Positions 1 to 7,200 of a stretch of DNA of 14,569 nt are shown one piece after another. Position numbers and translations under genes: made by a program. The DNA is from CBFDBF01 sp050295355 (GTDB lineage Bacteria; Pseudomonadota; Gammaproteobacteria; Chromatiales; Chromatiaceae), in assembly GCA_050295355.1 (NCBI GenBank), contig JBNKPL010000055.1, positions 1-14,569 of the forward strand, given 5' to 3'. Every line of letters begins with the position of its first letter. Position 1 is the first letter of the stretch. The notes beneath the pieces are model-generated. The model saw only the letters and a program-made list of their open reading frames with translations. It was not told the origin of the DNA and did not search any database.

Positions 1-323
1 GCGCCGATATCCACCTCCAGCGCGCCCAGCGGGGTCTCAAACTGCTGCGCGCTGCTGCAGGCGATCCCCCGGAACGCCAGGTGGTGTGAGGGGGCGAGTA
101 TCACTACCCGCGTAATCAGGCCGTTGAGTGATGACAACTGGGCATAGGCGCTGCCTGCCACCGGGCCGGAATAGATATAACCGGCATGGGGCGCGATCAG
201 CGCCTTGGGTGAAGAGGGCCCTTTGGTGGCGGCGGCAAGATAGGTATGCACCTGCTGACGCAGCTCATCCGGCGCGTCTGGATAAAAGATACCCGCCACT
301 ACAGGCGGTTGCACCCTGTTCAT
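1..323 (-). CDS. amrB: AmmeMemoRadiSam system protein B (Memo family), partial at its C-terminal end
   Basis: Read on the minus strand from the ATG at 323-321, this gives 107 residues of a Memo-family protein and then runs off the window edge. Visible family motifs are the N-terminal VVAGIFYP (residues 8-15), PHAGYIYSG (45-53), PSHH (78-81), and FETPLGALEVD near residues 95-105. Bacterial Memo proteins are related in fold to extradiol-dioxygenase LigB-like proteins. They occur with an AMMECR1-domain protein and a radical SAM enzyme, which gives the system its name. The radical SAM partner is the divergent gene starting at 447. A GGGAG ribosome-binding site lies about 8 nt upstream of the ATG. 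The missing AMMECR1 partner (amrA) may lie beyond position 1, but that is inference. Identity is secure; the biochemical role of the bacterial protein is not known to me. Confidence 0.93.
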   Translation of the reverse strand, partial: MNRVQPPVVAGIFYPDAPDELRQQVHTYLAAATKGPSSPKALIAPHAGYIYSGPVAGSAYAQLSSLNGLITRVVILAPSHHLAFRGIACSSAQQFETPLGALEVDIG

Positions 324-398
324 GTTCGTTTCTCCCTGAGGTGTAAAGTGGTCTCGCTCTCTTCCCTGAATTGGCGGAATCCTGATTGTCGAGGATGG

Positions 399-415
399 CT
401 ATACTCCAAGTATAG
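399..415. promoter_or_regulatory. Palindrome with back-to-back -10-like boxes between amrB and amrS
   Basis: A perfect inverted repeat has arms CTATACT (399-405) and AGTATAG (409-415) around the spacer CCA. Each strand carries a TATACT hexamer, at 400-405 on plus and 414-409 on minus. It could be two overlapping divergent -10 elements, an operator, or both. A plus transcript would start near 412, giving a leader of about 35 nt for amrS. A minus transcript would have about 80 nt before amrB. No good -35 hexamer stands at 16-18 bp on either strand, so an activator or a purely operator role is possible. Confidence 0.45.
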
Positions 416-446
416 AACCCTTTGCCGGGATTAAAGAGGTGACCCT

Positions 447-1532
447 ATGAGCCAGGCTGCGGGCGCGTTCCCAACCAAGTATTGGCATCGGCTGGAAGGG
501 GGAAGGGTGCAGTGCGATCTCTGTCCCCGCTTCTGCAAAATCAAGGAAGGCAAACAGGGGCTTTGCTTTGTCCGCGCCTGCCAGGACGGGGAGGTTGTCC
601 TTACTACTTACGGACGTTCCAGCGGTTTTTGCGTTGATCCCATCGAGAAAAAGCCCCTCAACCACTTCTTTCCCGGCACACCCGTACTCTCCTTTGGTAC
701 GGCGGGCTGCAACCTGGCCTGCCGTTTCTGCCAGAACTGGGATATGAGTAAATCGCGGGAGATGGATATCCTGGCCGATCGGGCGCCGCCAGAGACCATC
801 GCCCGGCGGGCCGCGGAGTTGCAGTGCACCAGCGTGGCCTATACCTACAACGATCCCATCATCTTTCTTGAATATGCGGACGATACCGCCCAGGCGTGCC
901 GGGAGCTGGGGATCAAGAACGTGGCCGTGACCTCTGGTTACATCTCGCCGGGCGCGCCGCGGGAACACTTCTTCCGTCACATGGATGCGGTGAATGTGGA
1001 CCTGAAGGCCTTCACCGAGGATTTCTACCGCCGCTTATGCGGTGGCGATCTGCACACGGTGCTCGATACCTTGCGCTATATCAAATCCGAGACCCCGGTC
1101 TGGCTGGAGACCACTACCCTGGTGATCCCTGGAGAAAACGATTCCGACAGTGAGTTTGATGCGATGACCCGCTGGGTGGTGGAAAACCTGGGCCCGGATG
1201 TGCCCATGCACTTCTCCGCCTTCCATCCTTCCTGGAAGATGCTGGACACCCCGTCCACGCCATCGGAGACTCTGAGCCGGGCGCGCCGTATCGCCATGGA
1301 GAACGGGGTCCGCTACGCCTATACGGGTAATGTCCACGACCCCGACGGGGACAGCACCTGGTGCCATCAATGCGGCAAACGGCTGATTGAGCGGGACTGG
1401 TATCAACTGGGAGAATGGAACCTGGACGCGCATGGCGCATGCCGCTTTTGCGGGACGCCAGTGGCCGGGCATTTTGAGGCCAAGCCGGGTGACTGGGGTG
1501 CGCGGCGGCTACCAGTGCGGATTAACGGATAG
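447..1532 (+). CDS. amrS: AmmeMemoRadiSam system radical SAM enzyme
   Basis: This 361-aa protein has the length usual for the AmrS family (pyruvate-formate-lyase-activating-enzyme-like radical SAM proteins). The [4Fe-4S] cluster motif CxxxCxxC is C88-C92-C95 in the context GTAGCNLACRFCQNW. Before it is an N-terminal cysteine group typical of the family (C23, C26, C30, C40), including CDLCPRFC. A further set of paired cysteines lies near the C-terminus (CHQC and CRFC, residues about 310-340) and may bind a second metal or cluster. The enzyme should cleave S-adenosylmethionine to make a 5'-deoxyadenosyl radical; its substrate is not evident from the sequence. The ATG at 447 follows an AAAGAGGTGA ribosome-binding site. 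The Memo partner is divergent across 123 bp. Family assignment is strong. Confidence 0.95.
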   Translation: MSQAAGAFPTKYWHRLEGGRVQCDLCPRFCKIKEGKQGLCFVRACQDGEVVLTTYGRSSGFCVDPIEKKPLNHFFPGTPVLSFGTAGCNLACRFCQNWDMSKSREMDILADRAPPETIARRAAELQCTSVAYTYNDPIIFLEYADDTAQACRELGIKNVAVTSGYISPGAPREHFFRHMDAVNVDLKAFTEDFYRRLCGGDLHTVLDTLRYIKSETPVWLETTTLVIPGENDSDSEFDAMTRWVVENLGPDVPMHFSAFHPSWKMLDTPSTPSETLSRARRIAMENGVRYAYTGNVHDPDGDSTWCHQCGKRLIERDWYQLGEWNLDAHGACRFCGTPVAGHFEAKPGDWGARRLPVRING

Positions 1533-1561
1533 TACGAAAATCACTGTTGTCCCGTTAACTT

Positions 1562-1596
1562 CCTCTCCCCCAGGGTGAGGGTTGGGGTGAGGGGAT
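1562..1596. repeat. REP-like GC-rich hairpin between amrS and yihY
   Basis: The sequence CCTCTCCC (1562-1569), loop CCA, GGGTGAGG (1573-1580) forms an 8-position stem with one T-T mismatch, followed by a further GGGGTGAGGGG. Read on the minus strand it translates to the PSPQPSPWGRG-type peptide that often appears as spurious protein ends where such dispersed palindromes are mistranslated. It lies just after the amrS stop and may also help end transcription, though no U-run follows directly. Family membership is by resemblance only. Confidence 0.5.
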
Positions 1597-1665
1597 CAAG
1601 AAAAGATAAGTTCTGGATTGTACGTTGGGTGTGTATGGTACGGACGATTTTCCCCACCGCTCACG

Positions 1666-1671
1666 TATAAT
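1666..1671 (+). promoter_or_regulatory. Consensus -10 box immediately upstream of yihY
   Basis: A perfect TATAAT lies 6 nt before the yihY ATG at 1678. Transcription would be expected to start at or next to that ATG, giving a leaderless message. No Shine-Dalgarno sequence precedes the ATG, which fits. No convincing -35 hexamer is visible 16-18 bp upstream. Confidence 0.45.
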
Positions 1672-1677
1672 GCCCCG

Positions 1678-2589
1678 ATGTCTTTCCCCGTCCATCCTCA
1701 TCCAAAAGGGCAACGTCTGCGGCTGGTGCTGAAACACCCGGGCCGCTTTTTTCTGCGCGTGCTGTCCGAATTCCGCCGCAACCAGGGGCTGCTGCTGTCG
1801 GGGGCGGTGGCCTATCACATGCTGCTCTCCATCGTCCCGCTGGCCGCCCTGCTGCTGGTGGGTCTTTCCCATTTCATGGAGGAGGAGGCGCTGCTGGCCA
1901 CGGTGCAGAGCCAGATCGCCTTTGTGGTGCCCGCGGAAGCGGACGCGCTCACCACCCAGATCACCTCGTTTCTGGAACATCGCAAGTTCGTTGGCTGGGT
2001 AGGCATCCTGGTGCTGGTCTTTTTCTCGACCCTGGCCTTTACGGTGTTGGAGAACGCCATGTCGGTGATCTTCTTTCACCGTGTGAATATCCACCGCCGT
2101 CACTTCCTGATCTCCGCCCTGATCCCGTTTCTGTTTATCTTTTTGGTGGGCACCGGGATTCTGCTTATCACCCTGGTGAGCGGCGCCATACAGACCCTGA
2201 GCGGGGAACAGATCGATGCCCTGGGGCAGTCCTGGGGCCTGGATCAGGCCTCGGGTGTGATGCTTTATGGCATGGGGGTTATCGGACTTGTGGCGCTCAT
2301 GACCTCGTTCTACCTGGTCATGCCCGTGGGCCGCATCGCCTTGCGCCACGCCTTTGTGGGCGGCCTGACCGCGGCATTGCTGTGGGAGGGCGCACGCCAC
2401 CTGCTGGTGTGGTATTTCTCCACCCTGTCGTTTGTGAACGTGGTGTACGGCTCCCTGGCAAGCACCATCGTGGTCCTGCTCAGTTTCGAGTTGGCGGCTG
2501 TGATCCTGCTGTTCGGCGCCCAGGTGATCGCGGTGTTTGAACGCGGCCAGGAAGAAGAGGGCGGGCCGGGCGGTGCTTTCGAGACCTAG
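1678..2589 (+). CDS. yihY: YihY/BrkB-family inner-membrane protein
   Basis: The protein has 303 aa. It belongs to the YihY/virulence-factor-BrkB family (UPF0761), once mislabelled ribonuclease BN; its transport or other role is not firmly established. About six hydrophobic segments are visible: VAYHMLLSIVPLAALLLVGL; the segment around GWVGILVLVFFSTLAFTVLE; LIPFLFIFLVGTGILLITLV; MGVIGLVALMTSFYLVMPVG; FVGGLTAALLWEGARHLLVW; and STIVVLLSFELAAVILLFGA. The gene product begins at MSFPVHPHPKG. An in-frame TTG at 1618 would add 20 residues lacking family character, so the ATG at 1678 was chosen. A TATAAT sits 6 nt upstream and there is no ribosome-binding site. The gene ends 3 bp from the convergent epimerase stop. 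The C-terminus is Glu/Gly-rich and probably cytoplasmic. Confidence 0.9.
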   Translation: MSFPVHPHPKGQRLRLVLKHPGRFFLRVLSEFRRNQGLLLSGAVAYHMLLSIVPLAALLLVGLSHFMEEEALLATVQSQIAFVVPAEADALTTQITSFLEHRKFVGWVGILVLVFFSTLAFTVLENAMSVIFFHRVNIHRRHFLISALIPFLFIFLVGTGILLITLVSGAIQTLSGEQIDALGQSWGLDQASGVMLYGMGVIGLVALMTSFYLVMPVGRIALRHAFVGGLTAALLWEGARHLLVWYFSTLSFVNVVYGSLASTIVVLLSFELAAVILLFGAQVIAVFERGQEEEGGPGGAFET

Positions 2590-2592
2590 ACC

Positions 2593-3600
2593 CTAGACCC
2601 CGTAATACTCCCGGTACCACGCCACGAAGTTACGCACCCCATCCTCCACCGAGGTGGCGGGCTTGTAGTCCACATCCCGCACCAGGTCTTCCACGTTGGC
2701 GTAGGTGTCGGGTACGTCACCCGGCTGCAGGGGCAGCAGATTCTGCTCCGCCTTCTTGCCCAGACAGTCCTCCAGCACCGCGATGTAGTGCTTCAGCTCC
2801 ACGGGGTTGTTATTGCCGATGTTGTAGAGGCGGTAGGGGGCGTAGCTGGTGGCGGAATCGGGGGTGTCGCCGGACCACTCGGGATTGGGTTCCGCCACCC
2901 GGTCCAGGGTGCGGATCACCCCTTCCACGATGTCGTCGATATAGGTGAAGTCCCGGCGGTGGTTGCCGTAGTTGAAGACGTTGATGGGCTCCCCGGCCAG
3001 GATCGCCTTGGTAAACAGGAACAGCGCCATGTCGGGCCGTCCCCAGGGACCGTACACGGTAAAGAATCGCAGCCCGGTGGTGGGTAGTTTGTAGAGATTG
3101 CTGTAGGTGTGGGCCATCAGCTCATTGGCCTTCTTGCTTGCGGCATAGAGGCTCATGGGGTGATCCACGTTGTCATGCACCGAGAAGGGCATGTTGGTGT
3201 TGGCGCCGTAGACGGAACTGCTGGAGGCGTAGACCAGATGTTCCACCTCGTTGTGGCGGCACCCCTCCAGGATATTGCCGAAGCCCACCAGATTGGTGTC
3301 GATATAGGCGTAGGGGTTTTCGATGGAGTAGCGCACCCCGGCCTGGGCGGCGAGATTGACTACCCGATGGGGCTTGTGGGTGGCGAATGCCTCGGCCACG
3401 GCCTCCCGGTCCTCCAGCTTGATGCGCAGGTCGGTGTAGTTGGGATGATCGGCGGTGCGCGCCAGCCGCGCCTTCTTGAGGTTTACATCGTAATAGTCGT
3501 TGAGGGAGTCGATGCCGATCACCTCGTCGCCCCGCTCCAGCAGGCGCAGGGAGAGGGCGGAACCGATAAATCCGGCGCTGCCGGTAATGAGTACTTTCAT
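2593..3600 (-). CDS. NAD-dependent epimerase, UDP-glucuronate 4-epimerase-like
   Basis: This is a 335-aa extended short-chain dehydrogenase/reductase. The Rossmann dinucleotide motif GSAGFIG is at residues 7-13, followed by an acidic D31 at the end of beta-2. A serine-rich SSSSVYG stretch lies near 127-132, and the catalytic pair Y152xxxK156 follows. The signatures NDYYDxxLKKARL, NLAAQAGVRYS and RFFTVYGPWGRPDMA are those of the group annotated as UDP-glucuronate 4-epimerases (CapI/LpsL-like), which make UDP-galacturonate for polysaccharide or LPS. Substrate is inferred from family, and a UDP-hexose epimerase is the main alternative. The length is typical. The start ATG is at 3600-3598 with an AGGA about 12 nt upstream. 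It begins 20 nt after the queF stop, so the two are probably co-transcribed. Confidence 0.9.
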   Translation of the reverse strand: MKVLITGSAGFIGSALSLRLLERGDEVIGIDSLNDYYDVNLKKARLARTADHPNYTDLRIKLEDREAVAEAFATHKPHRVVNLAAQAGVRYSIENPYAYIDTNLVGFGNILEGCRHNEVEHLVYASSSSVYGANTNMPFSVHDNVDHPMSLYAASKKANELMAHTYSNLYKLPTTGLRFFTVYGPWGRPDMALFLFTKAILAGEPINVFNYGNHRRDFTYIDDIVEGVIRTLDRVAEPNPEWSGDTPDSATSYAPYRLYNIGNNNPVELKHYIAVLEDCLGKKAEQNLLPLQPGDVPDTYANVEDLVRDVDYKPATSVEDGVRNFVAWYREYYGV

Positions 3601-3620
3601 GTTTCGATAAATCCTTAGGC

Positions 3621-4010
3621 CTAGGGCAGGGAGACCGTCTGCGGCGGCTGCCAGCTTGCGGCGCGGTGTTCCGCCACCACGGTGGTATAGATGCCGCCAC
3701 GGACGTTGAACTCGGCCCGCAGCCGCATAAAACGGGGTTCGATGGCGGTCACCAGATCGGAGAGAATCCGGTTGGTCACCGCCTCATGAAAGGCGCCCTC
3801 GTCGCGGAAGGACCAGACGTAGAGCTTGAGGGATTTGAGCTCTACACAGAGCTTGTCGGCCACATACTCGATGGTCAGTTCCGCGAAGTCAGGCTGGCCC
3901 GTCTTGGGGCAGAGGCAGGTGAACTCCGGGACCGCGATGCGAATGGTGTAGTCGCGGTCAGGCTGGGGATTGTCAAAGGTTTCGAGATTTGTCTGTGGCT
4001 GGGTCGACAT
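3621..4010 (-). CDS. queF: NADPH-dependent 7-cyano-7-deazaguanine reductase
   Basis: This 129-aa protein is a short, type I QueF. It reduces the nitrile of preQ0 to the aminomethyl group of preQ1 in queuosine (tRNA wobble base) synthesis, using NADPH. The catalytic motif LCPKTGQPDFA gives the nucleophilic cysteine C34 and the conserved D41. The family motif ELKSLKLY is at residues 57-64, and FHE at 74-76 is also conserved. The reading frame stays open upstream to 4133, but the 41 extra residues lack family resemblance. The ATG at 4010-4008 fits the usual N-terminus and has an AGGGA about 11 nt upstream. A TATAAT box at 4053-4048 would give a leader of only about 30 nt, too short for a preQ1 riboswitch. 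No other queuosine gene is in the window. Confidence 0.95.
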   Translation of the reverse strand: MSTQPQTNLETFDNPQPDRDYTIRIAVPEFTCLCPKTGQPDFAELTIEYVADKLCVELKSLKLYVWSFRDEGAFHEAVTNRILSDLVTAIEPRFMRLRAEFNVRGGIYTTVVAEHRAASWQPPQTVSLP

Positions 4011-4047
4011 AGGTTTCAGATCCCTGCGGAAGGAAAAACGGCTGCCG

Positions 4048-4076
4048 ATTATACGGGGTTTGGCGGGAGGCCTAAA
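4048..4076 (-). promoter_or_regulatory. Putative sigma-70 promoter for queF
   Basis: On the minus strand a consensus TATAAT occupies 4053-4048. The hexamer at 17-bp spacing (4076-4071) reads TTTAGG, a weak -35. A start near 4041 would place the ATG about 31 nt downstream, with an AGGGA ribosome-binding site between. Confidence 0.5.
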
Positions 4077-4133
4077 GGCGTGTGTAAAACCGCCGTTTCC
4101 GGGGCTGGATTTCCGTCCGGAAGGGATACACAA

Positions 4134-4241
4134 AATGAATAATATTTCTTCCGCTCCCTAAGGCTGAAACAGACTTATTAATCCAATGTAAACAATAGGT
4201 AACAAGCGATAGTTAATGTTACTGATTCGATAGCGCCGCGC
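4134..4241. other. AT-rich patch in the queF-smc divergent intergenic region
   Basis: The 268-bp gap between queF and smc holds an AT-rich stretch that contrasts with the GC-rich surroundings. Inside it, GTAACA (4199-4204) and TGTTAC (4217-4222) form a 6-bp-arm inverted repeat with a 12-nt spacer. This could be a regulator site. No gene or RNA was recognised in it. Confidence 0.3.
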
Positions 4242-4270
4242 TTGTGCCGGGAGCGGTCAACAGGTATCGT
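4242..4270 (+). promoter_or_regulatory. Putative promoter next to the smc start
   Basis: TTGTGC (4242-4247) and TATCGT (4265-4270) are separated by exactly 17 bp, so they could be -35 and -10 elements. Transcription would begin at about 4277-4279, at the smc ATG itself. No Shine-Dalgarno sequence is present there, so a leaderless smc mRNA is plausible. Both hexamers are imperfect. Confidence 0.35.
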
Positions 4271-4278
4271 AGCCGCCC

Positions 4279-7200
4279 ATGAAATTGGAGAAGATCAAAC
4301 TCGCTGGATTCAAGTCTTTCGTAGACCCCACCACCGTTCATCTGCCCAGTAACCTCGTGGGCGTGGTAGGCCCCAACGGCTGCGGCAAGTCGAATGTCAT
4401 CGACGCCGTGCGCTGGGTCATGGGGGAGACCTCCGCCAAGATGCTGCGCGGCGAATCCATGGCCGATGTGATCTTCAACGGCTCCACCACGCGCAAACCC
4501 GTGGGTACGGCCAGTATCGAGCTGCTGTTCGACAACAGCGACGGCAGCGCAGGCGGCCAGTACGCCCAGTACGGACAGATCTCCGTCAAGCGTCAGGTGT
4601 TCCGTGACGGCCAGTCCAGCTACTTCCTCAACGGCGTGCGCTGCCGCCGCCGCGACATCACCGACCTGTTCCTGGGAACGGGCCTCGGCCCCCGCAGCTA
4701 CTCCATTATCGAACAGGGCATGATCTCGCGCCTGATCGAGGCGCGGCCGGAAGATCTGCGCGCCTTTCTGGAAGAGGCGGCGGGGATCTCCAAATATAAG
4801 GAGCGGCGCCGGGAAACGGAAAACCGCATCAAGCATACGAGGGAAAACCTAAGCAGACTCAATGATTTAATAGATGAAGTTCAGAAACAACTTCATCATC
4901 TGGACCGCCAGGCCGCCACGGCGGAAAGGTACAAAAAACTGAAGGAGCAGGAGCGGCGTCAGAAGGCGGAACTGCTGGTGCTGCGCTGGCGCTCCCTGGA
5001 TGCGGAACTGCAGCGGCAGGACCGCCTGCTTGCGGAGCAGGAGACCGCACTGGAGGCGGCGGTGGCGGAACAGCGCCGGCTGGAGGCCTCCATCGAGCAT
5101 GAGCGGGAGAACCACGGCGGCGCCAACGACGAATTCAACCGGGTCCAGGGCCGCTATTACGCCGTGGGCTCCGAGATCGCCAAACTGGAGCAGGCGATCA
5201 AGTACACGCGGGATACGCAGGAAAAGCAGAAGAGCGATCTCAACGAGACCGAACAGGCCTGGCAGGAGGCGAAAGGACACCAGCAGCAGGACCACGAGAA
5301 ACTGCAGGGACTGACCTCCGAACTGGCCCAGGAGGAGCCGGAGTACCAGCAGGCGCGCCAACGGGAAGAGGGCGCCAACCAGCGGCTGGCGGAAGAAGAG
5401 CAGGCCATGCACGCCTGGCAGCAGGAGTGGGATGAATTCAACCGGCAGGCAGCCAAACCCGCCGAGACGGCCCAGGTGGAGCGCACCCGCATCAACCACC
5501 TGGAGCAGCAGGAGCAGGGGCGGAACAACCGCCTGACGCGCTTTGACGAGGAGCTGCAGCGCCTGCTGGAGCCCGGGCTGCAACAGGAGATCGACGGCCT
5601 GCAGGAGCGGGAGAAGACGCAGGAGCAGCGGGGAGAGGCGCTACAGCAGCAGCTGGCCGGGGTACAGAACGACATCCGTGAGATACGCGAGAGCAACACG
5701 CAGTCCCACGGCGAACAGGACGAGATCCGGGCGGAACTCCAGACCGTCATGGGACGCCTGGCCTCACTGGAGGCTTTGCAGGAGGCGGCGCTGGGCAAGG
5801 ACCAGGGCGAGACCACCGAGTGGCTGGAACAGTGGGGATTGGCCGAGGCCACCCGGCTGGCGGAAGGGATCGAGGTGGAGAGCGGATGGCAGCACGCCGT
5901 GGAGTCGGTGCTGGGCTTCCATCTCCAGTCGGTCTGCGCCGAGGGGCTGGATCAGCTCGCCAACGGCATTACGGAACTGCGGCAGGGGGCGTTGAGCCTG
6001 CTGGATACCGCGGAATCCGCCTTCCGTGGTGCGGAGCCGGGACCGGATGCCCTGTCCGCGCGGGTCAAATCCCCCTGGCCCGTGGACTCCCTGCTGGCCG
6101 GGATTCGGGTGGCGGATGGGGTGGAACAGGCCCTGGCCATGCGTTCCGGGCTGCAACTTCACGAATCGGTCATTACTCCGGAAGGGGTTTGGATCGGCCC
6201 CAACTGGCTGCGCTTCAGCCGCACCAATGAACAGGGCTCCGGGGTGCTGGCGCGGGAAGAGGAGATCCGCGCGCTGTCCAAAAACGCCTCCCAACTGGAG
6301 GCCAAGGCGGAAACCCTGGCCCAGGCCCTGGAACAGGGCAAAGAGCGGCTCCATGGGGCGGAACAGGCCCGCGAGCAATTGCAAAAAGAGCTGGACGGAC
6401 TCAACCGGGAGCTGTCCGAGATCCGCGCCGGACTCAGCGGCAAACGGGCCCGGGCGGAACACCTGAAACACCGCCGGGAAACCGTGCAGGGTGAGATGGA
6501 GGAACTCCGCCAGCAGATGACCAGTGACCAGGGGGAACTGGAAGCGTCACGCACGCGGCTGCATCAGGCCCTGGAAGAGATGGAGACCCTGGGCGAGAAA
6601 CGGGAGACGCTGGTCAAAAAGCGCGACGCCCTGCGCCAGCGGCTTACGGCGGCGGGCGAGGAGGCCCGGCGGGAGCGTGGCAAGGTCCATGAGATCGCCC
6701 TGAAACTGGAATCCAAGCGCTCGGTGCGCCAGTCCCTGGATCAGAACCTGCAACGGGTTGAGAGTCAGTTGCAAATGCTCTCCCGGCGGCGCGAGGAGTT
6801 GCGCTCCTCCCTGGAGTCGGCCGAACAGCCGCTGCGGGAACAGAGCGAAGAGCTGGAACAACAGCTGAAGCTCCGGGTCCAGGTGGAAGAGGAGATGAAG
6901 CAGGCCCGCCGTACCCTTGAGGAGATCGAGGCCAAACTGCGCGGTCTGGAACAGGAGCGCAGCGGCGCGGAAGAGAAGGTAAACGAAAAGCGCGGCATTC
7001 TGGAGCAGTCCCGGATGCGGCGTCAGGAGACCGTGGTCCGGCACCAGACGGTGGCGGATCAGGTGAGTGAATCGGGTTTCAACCGCGAAGAGCTGTTGGC
7101 CGAGTTGCCGCAGGATGCGGATACCGGGCGCTGGGAGGAGGAACTGGAACGGCTGGATATGCGCATCCGCCGCCTGGGCCCCATCAATCTGGCGGCCATC

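Noticed and set aside
1618..1677. TTG start for yihY adding 20 residues
   Set aside because: The added peptide has no family character and no ribosome-binding site, and the TATAAT box lies inside it.
1555..2400. 281-aa minus-strand frame opposite yihY
   Set aside because: Low-complexity His/Gln/Gly-rich translation, no family resemblance, and a better membrane protein on the plus strand. Its C-terminus is the REP-like repeat read as protein.
4011..4053. preQ1 riboswitch ahead of queF
   Set aside because: The predicted leader is only about 30 nt and shows no H-type pseudoknot pattern with an A-rich tail.
4011..4133. Upstream extension of queF to 4133
   Set aside because: The extra 41 residues lack family similarity. 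A consensus TATAAT at 4053-4048 lies inside the extension, and the normal QueF start is at 4010.
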